A stretch of 64,000 nucleotides of DNA from Gari tellinella (lineage: Eukaryota; Mollusca; Bivalvia; Cardiida; Psammobiidae): positions 75,676,328 to 75,740,327 of the forward strand of contig OV277866.1 in NCBI GenBank assembly GCA_922989275.2. The letters are read 5' to 3'. Every line of letters begins with the position of its first letter. Position 1 is the first letter of the stretch. Made by a program: the position numbers and the translations under genes. The notes beneath the pieces were generated by a model. The model had not been told where the DNA came from. It saw only the letters and a program-made list of their open reading frames with translations, and did no database searches. Below are positions 12,083 through 24,696 of this stretch, piece by piece.

Positions 12083-13556
12083 ATATTGTGTTAAGAGTTT
12101 TTGTTCTGTGCTAACTTCTAATTATCTAATAAGACATTTACAGACACACAAATATCGACATTTAGTATACGCTATGTGTTTAAAAAGGCTTCATAAATTA
12201 ACCATCGTTACACAAACAGTTTTGTCTATATATTATGGATATTTGATGATATGATAATTGCCATGCTCTTAAGAAAGGATTTTAAAGAGTTTGGAATGTT
12301 AACACATCATTGATGATGCTGATCATCACCATTTATAATTAGCACATATCTAATGATTTCCAAGCATCTGTGCAAATATGTCGGCCGCTTTTACTTTTAA
12401 ATGTTTAACAATTGACTGTCTCGTTCATCGCAATATTTAGTGTGTTGAATTCTACTTTAACCGCCGTATCAAAGTTAACTTTAAAATTTATTATACAATA
12501 GGGTTAGATCGCAAAATGATTTTAGGACAGTTTGAATGACTTCACATCCAGACTAATATTTATTTACTTGGATCAGCATCAGACCCCGCGTTTCGTCGTG
12601 TCTGACGTGGTTCATAACTGTTTGCAGGTACTACTGTACTATCTTATAGCAGTAACATGGCTATAGAAGTACTGATATTATCAAACAGTTTGGTTCCTGA
12701 TGAAATAATCTAGAACCAATTTAATCTGGAAAGGCATTTAAACTAGGGATAAAGTAATGACTAGTAAGACATAAGGTTCATAAGGTTTTTAACGTATAAC
12801 ATTTGAACTCATCTCTAAGAGCTTCATTGAATAAAAGTGTTTTAAATGATTTTTATTATTTCTCATTAATTGTTCCAATTACATATTAAAAGATAGTTCT
12901 CGTGTTCTCAACCAGTGTATATCAAAATGAGACGAACAGTCAAACTAGGAAAAATACACTATCGCTTCAGTCGAACTAATAGGTAATTCAATTTTGAGAA
13001 CTATAACATACAAGTATATTCTTCATGAAAGAAATCAAGTTGTCGATGTACAACTCTACATATTTTCCGATTATGTTTCAAAAGTTGATAAGAGTGGATA
13101 TATTTCAGTGATATGTTATACATGCATTCTGAATGTTGTCATGGAACTATATAATCGATGTTTTACAATTCAGACTCACATAAGTCAACGTAGTGTCTAA
13201 CTGTGGCTTAAACGAGCTCGAACTATAAACACTGTACTACAAAACACGGTTAAATTCGATTTAATGCAGTTTGAGCTATCTAAATGTGACACTGTCTTGA
13301 TTTCAAGGCATCTCAGGATTGCGCTGGTTTACAAAAAATGATTTAGTATGTTTTTAAAGACTGGAATCACTATGAACTATTTATCATACGATCAGTCATT
13401 TGAATAATAATCGAATATTTGTAATTAATCCTATGGTCTTTGCATGCCGTTCCAATAAGGGGTACTGTGTACCTTTTCAAATTGAATTGTCATTGTTTTG
13501 TTTAATATTGTCATGTCAGTTTTCAAATTGAATTGTCATTGTCTTGGTTAATATTA
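12083..13556. other. unassigned sequence
   Basis: No gene was recognised. A copy of the dispersed palindromic motif lies at about 12570-12635 (GGATCAGCATCAGAC ... AACTGTTTGCA). Just before the next PLE copy, a 20-bp stretch (TTTCAAATTGAATTGTCATT) occurs twice, at about 13486 and 13521. Confidence 0.4.
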
Positions 13557-14120
13557 TCTCTGTCGTACCCTAACCCATCCATGTCTTACAGTTACTCGTG
13601 ACTTCAGACTAGTCGCTTGAGTACAATTTGACCGTTGCCATAGTGGGTTATTTTTAACACGGGCTTGAATGTTTAATTATTTCCCGTGTTACTAATAATC
13701 TTGTCATATAATTTTTATTAGAAGTTTTACATATATTTACCTACTGTGCTGGCGGTTTTTATGATTGTAAGGTTGTGGAACAGGGTTTATATTTTATGTA
13801 CTCTGTTCGTCTTTATAGGTGAATATAGGAGATAAGAGTGAGGTTGGGCGACCCTAAACCCAGGTTTAACCCCCCAGTGGTTGTTAATAATTAATTTATA
13901 ATTATTTATGGATTGCTGCTGACCGTACCGAGGCGGGCTCCTATATTCACTTTGCTTTATGTTTGTGTTGCGTGTTGTTTTCTATTTAGTGTTTAGATGA
14001 AGGAATGAGATTGCGTGTGTGTGTGTGTATGTTATGGTATGACTGTGTGTGTGTTCTGCTTGAGAGGTGGGTGTATTGTTTGTGTTGCATTTCCTGCTTG
14101 AGTAGTTCGTCTTTTTTTAT
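13557..14120 (+). mobile_element. Penelope-like element, 5'-truncated copy
   Basis: It begins at the CTGTCGTACCC block and runs through the (GT)n tract to CCTGCTTGAG and a T-rich tail. It contains the GAGATAAGAGTGAGGTTGGG segment that is missing from the 7-kb copy. Confidence 0.75.
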
Positions 14121-14462
14121 CCTAGGTAACCAACACGTTTCCCTAGCCTAGTAATTAGGCACTTAATGCATACATTTATATCAAAATTACGATATGTGTG
14201 TTCCCATAGTCTATAATGGGCGATATAAACTTGAAAAAACAATAATTTAGTTCTGCTTGAAAGTTAATCTGTTAAAGTCTCGATATCATTAGATTTAAAC
14301 ACTTTTCCGTCTGCCGTTATTTCTCAAAATATATTTTAGGTATTTCGACTTAGAAAATAGAAGGTTGTGTGTCAAACAGTTTTAAGTATGATCCGTCTGA
14401 CCTCGACCCAGTCTAGTTGTAAATGACTATTGTACTCGGGGTAAGACAGTAAAGCGGCTTAA

Positions 14463-15001
14463 AGGGACTCGCAACCGGATGGTGTACTTGTCAAAATAAA
14501 ATAAAATACTCAAATAAAAGCAAATGTGTGGCATAATTTGGCTTCTGACATTAAAAAAATATGATCAGTCCAAAAAAAGTCTCAAGAATCGTCACCGAAT
14601 CTTAGATTTTTAGATATTTTCCATCGTTTTTCTATACCGACTAGTAGACGGTATAGTTATTGTTGTTGCTTCTCTACACGGGCTCAGACATAAACACGAG
14701 CCGATTTACGAAGTTGTATGCACTTTCGATCGCTACACATTGCAATACGTTAAATCGATCCGAGATAAACGCATAGTTCCGTGGTCCATTGGTCTAAGCG
14801 GTTTCCCCTATTTTGCCTTCTGTCCGCCAATGCCGGGCCCCGGGTTCGAATCCCACCAGAGACCAATATATTTTTTTTATTGAAATACATTTTTTTTAAA
14901 CAGAATTTCTTATCCTAAACTAATTCTTTACCATTTATATAAGCGTTTGACACATATTTACAAATTACTATTTTTAATGCACCATCTGGTTGCGAGTCGC
15001 T
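14463..15001 (+). mobile_element. TTAA-type TIR element carrying a tRNA-like module
   Basis: The ends are GACTCGCAACCGGATGGTG (left) and CACCATCTGGTTGCGAGTC (right), flanked by TTAA at 14459-14462 and 15002-15005. A second copy in reverse orientation lies at 35404-35929, with matching interior (for example AAATGTGTGGCATAATTTGG against its complement). No transposase frame is present, so this is a non-autonomous DNA element. Unusually, its middle holds a tRNA-like sequence. Confidence 0.8.
14776..14868 (+). ncRNA. tRNA-like module (A and B boxes)
   Basis: TGGTCTAAGCGG (14790-14801) looks like a pol III A box and GGTTCGAATCC (14843-14853) is a canonical B box. The distance between them would suit a leucine/serine-type tRNA with a long variable arm. 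The 3' end CCCACCAGAGACC is followed by T runs. The acceptor stem does not close cleanly, so this is a tRNA-derived sequence rather than a demonstrable tRNA gene. Confidence 0.5.
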
Positions 15002-15005
15002 TTAA

Positions 15006-16425
15006 TATGTTGATACAATTTATGTCAATATTTCAGCTCAAACGTGTAGCTGCATTTTAAGTTCCATCTCACAAAATTCAGTGAAATGTTAATAGACAAA
15101 ATTAAGCGTCTGTTTTACGTTCACAATTAACTTGTTTATGTTTCAACAATTGTTACCATTGCAAATATTTTGGATCATAACCAAAAACCGATTAACCCGT
15201 CATGTGATTAGACTTGAACTTTGTGGCCATTCAGATTAAACCAAATCTACATTTTATTGCAATGCTATTGCGTCTGGTTGGGATTATACGGACATTTGTG
15301 TATTCGTCTCCTCTACAAATGTGAGGATATATTAACGCAAATTGAATTAAAATCTGATTTACCCAATCAACAATAACATTGCCAAAGCCAAAATTTATAA
15401 CAACAAAACAAACAAAAGTCAGATAGGAAATAGTATATCATTTTGGAACAGTCGACATTTACTTACAATCTACCGACTCCTGTATTATTGGATATAAGAT
15501 TTAACCCTTTTACTGTCTAGACGTCATCAGCATCAGATAATTATGGTCTGACTTGATTTCTCATATGTAATTTTATTCCGTTTTGCTTCAACACATTTAA
15601 ATGAGTCGCAGACAGTTTGGTCCCTGGGCAGATTCCGCATTACAATGCTTCTAATCAGGATCCAAATTGTTTGCAAATAAACATTGCCTAGAGGCAAAGC
15701 AGATTATTGGCTAAACTCAACCTATTTAGACTTGTAGTAATACATTTCTGTTCAAGCTCCGTTCGTCTGGTAGGACAGTTGGACCTGTCTCTCTGAATAT
15801 TTTATGAAAACAGTCGTGACGTCATTGAAGACAAAACAGAACCTAGCGGATCATTTATTATTAATTTTGCTGTATACAGTGCGGATGCGGATTGTATAAC
15901 ACGGAAGAGTCTTGTATATTTCCTTTGTGTGATGAACCCATTGCTCAGTGAATGTTCTGTTTGTTATTTACAATATAATACGAGGATACAAAACAACCGT
16001 TAAATGTTAAACATGGACTAGGCATATTTGGTAACTTAACTTGTCTAGACATATTTGTAGAAGTAAATGAGTTAAAAAGTGACTAAAAGTTTCTTATTTT
16101 TATGAGAATACTATATGAAATGTACATTTCTAAACAAGCAAATTCTAGAATCTAGATATCCCCTGCCGTAACATTTTTAGAGAAGAAAGTGGCACACTAT
16201 ATTTTTGGAGAGGCAAGCAGTGGTCATATATATCAAAAAACAGTTTACAAAATTGTATTAAATGCCATTCAATTTTGTTAAAATTGTGTGCAAGTATTAA
16301 CAAAACAAATTCAGAACTAAAGTTTCCCATTATTGATCTTACATTTACTCATTTGAAAACTAATGTGTATAGTTAATCAACGTTTTTATCAAAATATATT
16401 AAAGTTTGTTAACACTAGTGTGTAA
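15006..16425. other. unassigned sequence
   Basis: No gene was recognised. It contains a full copy of the dispersed palindromic motif at 15608-15676. Confidence 0.4.
15608..15676. repeat. dispersed 60-bp palindromic motif
   Basis: GCAGACAGTTTGG at the left and ATCCAAATTGTTTGC at the right are imperfect inverted repeats around a CTAATCAGG-type centre. It belongs to the family best seen at 59419-59475. Confidence 0.6.
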
Positions 16426-16765
16426 ACAAATAAATACGAAAGACTCAAGCAGGAAACGTAACACAAACAATACACCCACCTCTCAAGCAGAACACACACA
16501 CACAGTCATACCACAACAAACAAACACACACACGCAATACCATTCCTTCATCTACACACTAAATAGAAAACAACACGCAAGACAAACATAAAGCAAAGTG
16601 AATATAGGAGCCCGCCTTGGTACGGTCTGTAGCAATCGATAATTAATTATAAATTAATTATTAACCACCACTGGGGGGTAAAACCTGGGTTTAGGGGCGC
16701 CCAACCTCACTCTTATCTCCTTTATTCACCTATAAAGACAAACAGTGTTCACCTATATAAATATT
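16426..16765 (-). mobile_element. Penelope-like element, 5'-truncated copy
   Basis: It carries the reverse complement of the family 3' end (AATAAATACGAAAGACTC) through to the CACCTATAAAGAC block. It is truncated before the CTGTCGTACCC segment. Confidence 0.75.
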
Positions 16766-16875
16766 AAAATAAAGCATAATGTAGAAGTTTTGAGTACTCC
16801 AAGAATAGATAACTCTTGCTACAATAATCCTTTTGAACAACACGTTTACCCTTTAAGAAACGTATACTATACTGA

Positions 16876-18005
16876 TATATTTACATTCACCATGTAAAGT
16901 CTTTATGTAACCACATTAAAAATATGCAGTCCATCTGCCTGCCGGTGAACTTACAAATCGAAACTGGTTCCAGCCAGTAAGAAAGAGGGCGGAGTCTCCG
17001 CCGCGAAGCAATTCTTCCATACGATAGAGAGATACCGACCAAGTTAGGATCTACTTTTAGATTATCCGTTTGGGTATCTCGAAACCCCTATCTAAAGTAG
17101 GAGAGAGTTCAATTAAAATCAAATTGCGAAAACAAATGCTGTTTTTAAGGAAGATTATCATATTACGTTCCGTCATTAAAGCTGTACGCTTTCTCTCCCT
17201 TTGAGTGAGTGGTGTTCTATTTATAGATTAGACAAGTTGTATTCTAGCTACGGTTTGAAATTGACAATTTCAAACAATTTGTTCACCAGAATAACATAGG
17301 AAAGTCGCTCAAACATAAAGCAAAATAATTCATTCACACTTTCTAAATTGGGAACGTTATGTTCCGTTCTGACATATTCAAACTATCCTATGTGTAATTT
17401 TTTGTGAATCGGCCGAAAGTGTTCTAGTTAACGTATGCTTAAGATAGCGGTTTAGTGTGTGTAGTACTGTGTACACGCTGTGTAGTTGCATTTCAGCGTT
17501 GCTATTCGCGTTGCTATGACTGTGTAAAGCGTGTATAAAATCTTGCGCCCCCTAATTGTTTAAAATATGCTTTGATAATGGATATTAAGATTGAAATTAT
17601 TGTTTTAGTTTCTTACGAGCGTTCTTAAAGCACAGCGAGAAAGTTTACTGGGTAAAACCCTGAAATTATCGTGCAAATACAGTACATGCTGGAATTGCTA
17701 TTACATCGATATTACATCGATATTACATGTAAAACCTATTTGACCGGTATATGATATATTCATATACATGAAAACAAATATGGTCAAACTACACATTAAA
17801 TGGATAAGACAGAAAATAAAAATAGAAATATAAGGTATAAACAACACATTTTTGCCGCTTATGACGGTATGACTACATGAGCTTCGGGGGGGGGGTAAGT
17901 TCAACGTAAACGCCCTTTGGGCGTTTACGAAACTTACCCCTTGCGAAGCTAATGTAGTCATACCGTCATGGACGTCAAAAAGATGTTGTTTATTCCTATA
18001 ATACA
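16876..18005. mobile_element. hairpin-ended element, copy 1
   Basis: It shares order and sequence with 50283-51172: TACATTCACC-TGTAAAGTC near the start, GAAAGAGGGCGGAGTCTCC about 100 bp in, CTGGGTAAAA, then TTTGACCGGT, then a terminal hairpin ending GATGTTGTTTATTCCTATA. No transposase frame is visible. Repeats of ATTACATCGAT occur at about 17701-17725. Confidence 0.7.
17828..17999. repeat. terminal hairpin of the element
   Basis: Left arm GACGGTATGACTACATGAGC pairs with GCTAATGTAGTCATACCGTC on the right. The tip is AACGCCCtttGGGCGTT. A run of nine or more G lies just inside the left arm. Confidence 0.85.
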
Positions 18006-19193
18006 CTATATGCAAGTATATTCAAAATTCGTTGAAGACTGAATTTACTAGAGTGTAAAAACTGTTATGGCATTTTCAACTCATCCATGGCTAAGAACAC
18101 TTTTGACAATAATTTGAAATTGTTCTTCAATTTAAAAGCCAAATAAAGTGTAGTAAAGTGGTTATTGAAATCCATTTACATGTGTGCACACTATGGTGTA
18201 AACAGTACTAAAAAACCTATTTTAGCATTCCTTAGTACATTAAGGGCAAACAACTCTTGCAACAAGTATTCTAAACAAAAATATGAACTTTTACTTTTGT
18301 ACCTTGTGTGCAATTCTAATCGAAATCCATTAACACCTATTTCCAGACTGAGTGTTATCAATATTTAGCAACATCTCAAGTCGTCTCTTTAGGTTCTGAA
18401 ATGATTGCAAATCACATACAAATAAAATGACATTTATTGTATTATGATGTGTTCAGTTGTAAAAAACGGTAACGAATAACGTATGTAGAACAGTATTTGT
18501 TCGTAAATTTGGACTCATGGCTAGATTCTAGATGGTAACATTAATTCCAGACATATACTATCGATAATGAAAACAGAACTTATCTGTTTCTGGAATAAAG
18601 CATTTTGGATGTTTTTGTGTCTTAACCTAGATTATACGTGACCCTTATCGAGCTTAACGTGACCCGGTAAACATTTGCAAATACTTCGCAGAATACGTAT
18701 TAGAAGCAGACGATAATACAGTATGATAATGGTAACCCTTGTCTTGTACAACTTTGTCTGCGTCAACGTTCTCGTCTGCAATTGTTTGTACTTGTGGAGT
18801 GAATCGCAAATAATAATGTTCAATTATTCTTGCTCCTATTTTGATGCAGCGCTTGAGTGTGTCTTATCTTGACATTCGATTAAAAATATATACATGAACT
18901 TCTAATTGTCAAGTAGGAGGAATATTTGATGGACATGATATTCAAAATCATGTATGAGTCGTTCTCTGACAAAACCGGTCTTAATGACAACATTTTCGAT
19001 ATCTTTTTTTTGTCCTTTTACAATCTACACGGTGTTTGGGAGAGCCTGTCAAAGTTTTAATATAAAATTAAAAACGGTTTTCAAGATATTGAACTTTTAA
19101 TAACACCATATATACTCGAGAAAACAATCAACTACGTCGAAAACGTCATTTTGGCGTTACTTATCAATAATTTACGTTATATACTGTGGCGAA
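18006..19193. other. unassigned sequence
   Basis: No gene was recognised. The frames at 18165-18368 and 18632-18823 show no family features. Confidence 0.4.
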
Positions 19194-19429
19194 AACGTTA
19201 TTTTTTCTCGTTTAAATGAAACGAAACACAAACGCGATTGATTTAAACGATGACAGCTTCTTTAAAATGTTGCCAATTTGTTCAAATGGAATGTAAAGCA
19301 GTTTGGAGCCTGATCAGACCATGACATACTCGGCATCAGATATGGCTCCAAATTGTTTGCATTTGACCTCAGTGTTTCGAGGATGGGTATACATGTATGC
19401 GTTGTCTGAAAATAATAACGTTTATCCCC
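19194..19429. mobile_element. small TA-flanked TIR element with palindromic core
   Basis: The ends read CTGTGGCGAAAACGTTATT and AATAACGTTTATCCCC, with TA on both sides. It aligns with a 239-bp element at 59299-59537. Its core (19296-19361) is the dispersed palindromic motif, GCAGTTTGGAGCCTGATCAG ... GGCTCCAAATTGTTTGC. Confidence 0.55.
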
Positions 19430-19735
19430 TACATCGCCTAATTTACTAAAATGTTTCGCTATACCATTTTGAAAACAACTGAAATACAAATAGATGTGTT
19501 GCAGTTCCGTTTTGTAAATTCAGGCTAAAAACTGTCGGGTTATAAGATAACACAAAGCAGGTACTGTCATATAATAGCAATAAATAAATGACTCGGTAAA
19601 TACACCAACAAATCTATAACACCCTAGAAAAGAATTCGTCATGCCAGTTCGCAATATAAGGTGTACGAGGGATGTTCTAATTGAAATGCAACTCAGGTTA
19701 TATTTGTATCAGATTTCAGAATAGCTTTAAACCAA

Positions 19736-22474
19736 TTATTGGATTCCTTCAAAGTACTCGTCTGCGTATGCTATGCACAGTTTCAGCCTTTTGATCCAAT
19801 TTTTAAAGGCATTTTCGTAGTCCTTTCTTGGTATACCATTAAGACACTAGAATATGGCTGAGCCAAGAGCTTTTCTTGTTGTATATTTTCTTCATGTGAG
19901 GTACTTTTTGAGTTTAGGAAACAGGAAGAAGTCACGGGGGGCAAGGTCAGGTGAATAAGGAGGAAGTGGAAGTTCGACTACTATTTCCTGCCTCAGAAAC
20001 TCACGTACAATGGCAGACTTGTGGCAAGACGCGTTGTCATGCAATAACCTAAGACCCGACAAACCCGTTGCAGAGTTTCGCTTGTTGAAGTATTTCCTCA
20101 ATTTCTTGAGAACAACCCTTCTGTAAAACTTGCTATTGACCGATTTTCCTTTCGGTACAGCAATTTGCAAAGCAAGTCTCTGATTTGTGAAGAAAATAAC
20201 ATACAACAGTCGCTCTTTCGCCAATATTGTTACAGGCGATGATACCTTGGTTCATTTCTACGAGCCCAAGCGCAAGTTTCAGAACAAAATATTGGCTACG
20301 AAACACATGAAAAGGCCATTCATAGCAAAACGTACCATTAGTGTGAATAAAAATGTAAGTTGGTTAAATTTTAAGCAACAATTTGGCAGTTTTTACCCGG
20401 AGGTGTTTTTGCTCCTCTGTGAGCAGATGGGGTCAATTTAAAGACGTATCTGGGAGTTTTTTCTAGCGCGGAGAATTTTTTTAAACTTTGCATATAAGTA
20501 AATTGATATAAATGAAAGTAAAAACAGTCTTCAAAAACATAGGTCGCCTTGCTACTTTTTGTATAATTTACGCTTTTTTAGAAGTACTATATTCAAATTT
20601 TCCGAAATTAGGCCTCATAAGAAGAAAGTCCATCAAACACACAAATATCGATACTTCAAGTCCAATTTTAATTAATTACATGTATATGGAATAGTGTTAC
20701 AAATGAATGTAAAATAATTAGATTTGAGTGGCATAATATAGATTTTACGCATTAAATATGTGCAAAATGAACTCGAAAATCGTAAAAAAATCGAGCCTTT
20801 TTGCAAAAATAAAAAATTCTAGCGCGGAGAATTTCCTATTTTTTTCTATAACAGTAGATAATTATATAACAAGTATAGAACCAATGAGAAAACAGTACCT
20901 CGCCTTGCTCGTTTCAGAGATATGTTCAATTTTATTACCTCCCTTTATCAGTGAATATGCACTTTTTTAACAACTTTTTTTTAAATGGTCTAAATGTTAT
21001 ACTTTATACAATAATACCCACAGCTATACATAAATTGTGACATATATTATGAACTTTAGAAAGTTCTGCTGAAAAATGCAGTGTTGTCTTCATCTCAAGT
21101 CGGAGTGAAAAATGAAATGCCCCCTCCCCCCTAAATATGATGCTGATGGTGCATAATTCATTAATTCTTTAATCACAACTTTATGTTTATTTTCACACAT
21201 ATTTTCTTTGGCTTAAAATCCATTAAAGCTATATGATAAATGAATAAAGCTACATAGAGCTGCATGCATATTCATACATCAAAGGGAGGTAATACATGTT
21301 CAAATATTTCAGTTCAGAATGTAGGAAGTATCCATACTCAAACACTGAATTTGGAATAGGTAACTGGTAAGATATAGGATATATGCTCAGAACAAGCTTT
21401 TTGTAAAATCAAGGTCAAAGGTCAAGGTCACAGTGACCTGAAAATGGTATGCGACACTTCGCCATCCAAAGATGAACTCACACACCTAATTTGTTATCGG
21501 TAGCTGATGTGACAAAGGAAATATACTCTGGACAAAAAGTAGACCCACCAATAAACACATCTACAATCATTATTCAATGTGGGCAGTGAGTTAACATAAT
21601 CATTCATAAGATAAAATATCATAACAAGAGCACCGCAGTGCGGCAAAACACGCCCGTCATGGCCGGCGGGTGTCAAAGTCGTCCGGACTCAGGCCCACTG
21701 GAAAAAGTCGCCCGGAGTCCAGGCCGGACTATCGATCTCAAAAAGACTATCACAGGAAGGGGCATTCTGTCCCTGCATCCGACTCAGAGTCAATGTCAAC
21801 ACTAAATTCACTCCCTGTCACATTATGATTATTAACGCTGTCTCGAGTCGGCGAGTTCCTGGTGAAAAAACTAATGTTTTCCAGAGATTTCGAGCACTTT
21901 TTTGTCACAAATGATCCTGATTTGCGTCTCTTCATATCCCCAGGAATTTTAAAAGTTTTTTTAACGATATATAACGATAGTTGAGTAAATATTGTATTCG
22001 CGAAATCCGATGATCTAGACGCTGTTGTGATCGTAAATAATTACACCCGCGATAGGAAAATACAGAAAAGAGCGGAAAGGACATGCGCGTTTGGGATGCG
22101 CAGTAACAACTCCCGGATACGTCTTTAAAGTGTTTCTTCAGAATGGTATGAGCAGCTCCTATTGAGATCCCTACCTTTCGGGCTATTTTCTTAACAGTAA
22201 ATCTTGCATCTGTTGATATAAAATCCTGGATTTTTTCTACCATTTATTGGCTAGTTGCTGTCCGTATGTGGTGGCAACAGGGTGCATTTTGAAAGGACGT
22301 AATTCCACATGCAAACTTCTTGCACCACCTATTTACTGAGGCATGAGACAGCTCACACTGTCCATAAATGGAGCATATTTAATGAAATATCTCCTTTGCA
22401 CCTATACCAAGAAAACAGTGGTTCTTGATATAGGTCCGTATTTCGGTAGTGAACGCAGACTTTTTCCCAACCAT
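19736..22474 (-). pseudogene. mariner transposase, split and rearranged
   Basis: Mariner transposases cut and paste the element at TA sites using a DD34D catalytic triad. From 22474 downward the frame starts MVGKKSAFTTE and, after stops and frame changes, gives the helix-turn-helix part (FTVKKIARKVGISIGAAHTI). The nested element interrupts it there. The frame resumes at about 20430-20370 with PHLLTEEQKHLRVKTAKLLL. The segment with the first catalytic region (TGDDTLVHFYEPKRK) lies on the opposite strand at about 20222-20360, so it is inverted. The C-terminal part continues from 20224 (LLHDNASCHKSA, then PPYSPDLAPRDFFLFPKLK) and ends with DEYFEGIQ at 19736. Stops, the insertion and the inversion make it inactive. 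Confidence 0.9.
20442..22124. mobile_element. TTAA-type element nested in mariner
   Basis: The ends AGACGTATCTGGGAGTT and AACTCCCGGATACGTCT are inverted copies flanked by TTAA (20438-20441 and 22125-22128). Inside are a repeated CTAGCGCGGAGAATTT (20465 and 20818), a tract of AGGTCA-like direct repeats at 21408-21440, a short tract CCGCAGTGCGGC near 21630, and a minus-strand frame (21750-21935) starting MKRRKSGSF that I do not recognise. piggyBac membership is inferred from the TTAA target only. Confidence 0.65.
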
Positions 22475-22668
22475 TTTATCATTAGTATATACGAGTATAC
22501 AATGTGTCTCGGTGTGTAGTCAAAGCTATACTGGACTGATTTAAACAAAACCGGTATCGACTGAAAGATAATTGATGCCCATAAGCCATCAAGGTAATTT
22601 TTGGGCGAAAAGCGTGCTTAATTGCATAATATAACCTGAGTTGCAATTCAATTTGAACATCCCTCGTA

Positions 22669-23984
22669 TGTCTTCATTCAGTGCACAGTCTATATGCACA
22701 GCTTGATATATGATAAATAAAAAATATTAATCTTACTATTGAGTTGTGTATTATGTCAGCCATGTTATACGAATCTGAATAAGGGGAGATCCTTTGAAAG
22801 CACAGAAAAAAAAGCAAATACTGAAAATTGCAGACTCGGTTTAGTTGAATCTGTTCATGAGCAAAACTGAAATATGCAACAGTGCTCACGCCCCCTAGCA
22901 CCAGCTGAAGCGGAATTCAACTTTCAACTGTAAATGCACTGAAATCAATGATTCCAAAGGACCAGAAAATATAACAACACTGAGAATGAAGTACGGGGCG
23001 CCACACAAGCACTTAACTTCTGCTGTTGTGAATTATATAAATCTGAATATTGGCATTCTGACATTCCCAACAGTGCAGATCTAATTGAGACACCGCAGTA
23101 GTCGCCTATGGGTTTAGTTTTGCTTATCTCGTGTCAGAATCAACATTTAATATTGCTGCAAACAGTGCAGCTTCTAATCGCACACTGCGTTAAAGATGCT
23201 GCGGCTGAACTTGGTTTACATCCTTTACGCTGCTTACACAATTTAAATGAATAAATGAATGCGTAGTATTGTACGGCCCTTCGATAGAAGCGAGCGATGT
23301 TTAAAAGGCCAAAGCACACTGTCAATTAGTACATTTCTTCACTATTCGGATTATCTGTAAACCCTTTACCTCTTACTAGTCATATCAAAATTAACCAAAA
23401 ATGGATACACTTATTTGTTCCTTCTCTCTGCAACTGCATGGATTTGTTTCTCCGATTAGCAGTCATTTATTGCAAATAGTGTATACAAAGATCAGACAGC
23501 TGATAAACACAAGAGCTGTCTGAGCTTGGTATACACAGTTTCTCAAGGCATATTCGTAAAGTCAATGTATCCAAATAGCAAATTTGGGACAGATTTACAA
23601 AAATAAACGAATCAGCGCGTTTCCGAAACATTGATTTATTATCCCTTTCAAACCAGTAAACCTGTATGATTTGGCTTAACAGGGTGTGCACGTATGCACT
23701 GGGATCAGTCAGCTCTGACAGATCCGGGTCTGAACTGTTTGCAATATCAATTGCATCTACTATCTAGTGATGTTATATTAATTGTAAACTGGAATAATTA
23801 GTTTGTATTATTTTGCCGAAATTGTAACAATATATTTCTCCAGATTTAGTCACGGAAAAGTCTAGGTAAGTTACTAAAAAAAGTAAAGTACCAGTTAAAG
23901 TCTCGTTTCAGTCCGAATGACCGCTCAGCCGACTGTACATTTACCCCCTGATCATTGGGCCATCTTGCCTACAATTATATTGAG
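22669..23984. other. unassigned sequence with a small palindrome
   Basis: No gene was recognised. A hairpin at 23480-23535 pairs TGTATACAAAGATCAGACAG with CTGTCTGAGCTTGGTATACA. A half copy of the dispersed motif (CTGAACTGTTTGCAA) is at about 23728-23745. Confidence 0.45.
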
Positions 23985-24237
23985 CACTGCTAACATATGG
24001 CGCTAAAGCAGCCGCAGTACCGGCTCAGACCTTCACAGGTACCCATTTTAACCCATGGGTAGAGAGGAGCAATTCGCGGTACATGTCTTGCTCAAGGACA
24101 TTCCTGTACATCATAAGGGATTCGGAAAAAATCCCCTAGTCAGACTGCTGGTCCGGCGGGGGATCGAACTCACGACCCCTGGTACCGTAGTCCAAGGTGT
24201 TAACCATTGGGCCACTACCGCCGGGAGAAGGGAGAAA
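23985..24237 (-). mobile_element. tRNA-derived SINE
   Basis: On the minus strand the head has an A box (TGGCCCAATGGTTAACACC) and a B box (GAGTTCGATCCCC). A body follows with the stretch CTTGAGCAAGACATGTACCG, then CTCTCTACCCATGGG, which resembles conserved SINE central sequence of marine invertebrates. The tail boundary near 23985 is approximate and no target duplication was identified. Confidence 0.65.
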
Positions 24238-24414
24238 GGGTAAATGTCCATGCATATCAACACATCAACGTGGACGAGAGTGTCATTTTGAAAATCGGGT
24301 CGAACGTATGTACGAACAGTACTGTACAAATATGTTGCCATGGCATCGGTAGGACCTTCAGGTTGAATGATACTTTGTGTGTCCGTAGCAGCAAGCTGCA
24401 AGAATATTGTGTGT

Positions 24415-24582
24415 TTATAAAATGTTTAATTTGATTTCATCGGAATGGAATGATTCAATCAAAGTAACAACACCAGGTTTGTCTCTGTTGAACAAGCAGT
24501 ACTGGTATTCCCTGATACCTTTCATTGGCTTGCTCATTTCTCTCATGTCAAGTATGTGAGAAAACATATCCTGCTCACTAAA
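24415..24582 (-). CDS. candidate terminal exon of an unidentified gene
   Basis: The minus-strand frame opens directly after a splice-acceptor-like CTCAG at 24583-24587. It reads FSEQDMFSHILDMREMSK, then GIREYQYCLFNRDKPG, then a tail with IESFHSDEIKLNIL, and stops with TAA at 24415-24417 (55 codons). Residue composition is protein-like and unlike the transposon shadows around it. It joins in phase with the exon at 24697-24894 across a 114-bp GT...AG interval. I do not recognise the protein. It is the best candidate for host coding sequence in the window, although a transposon gene or pseudogene cannot be excluded. Confidence 0.4.
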   Translation of the reverse strand, partial: FSEQDMFSHILDMREMSKPMKGIREYQYCLFNRDKPGVVTLIESFHSDEIKLNIL

Positions 24583-24696
24583 CTGAGAAACACCGCGAGA
24601 CTAACACCTGTAACCAATAGCAATAAAGCTTCGTAATTGTTTCGGCACTATCTGGATCATTCGATTGCAAAATGTTACTGTGAATCTTATGCACAC

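Larger units (their letters stand above)
19664..22668 (-). mobile_element. mariner-family DNA transposon, 3 kb, degraded
   Basis: Terminal inverted repeats start CGAGGGATGTTC at both ends (19666 and, inverted, 22666) and match over about 38 bp. They are flanked by TA, the mariner target duplication. The transposase lies on the minus strand. A 1.68-kb TTAA element has inserted in it (20442-22124), which accounts for most of the size above the usual 1.3 kb. Confidence 0.9.

Noticed and set aside
21405..21445. AGGTCA-like direct repeats that could be nuclear-receptor sites
   Set aside because: They lie inside a transposon (20442-22124), and similar tracts (for example near 3510) occur in other repeats; a regulatory role cannot be supported.
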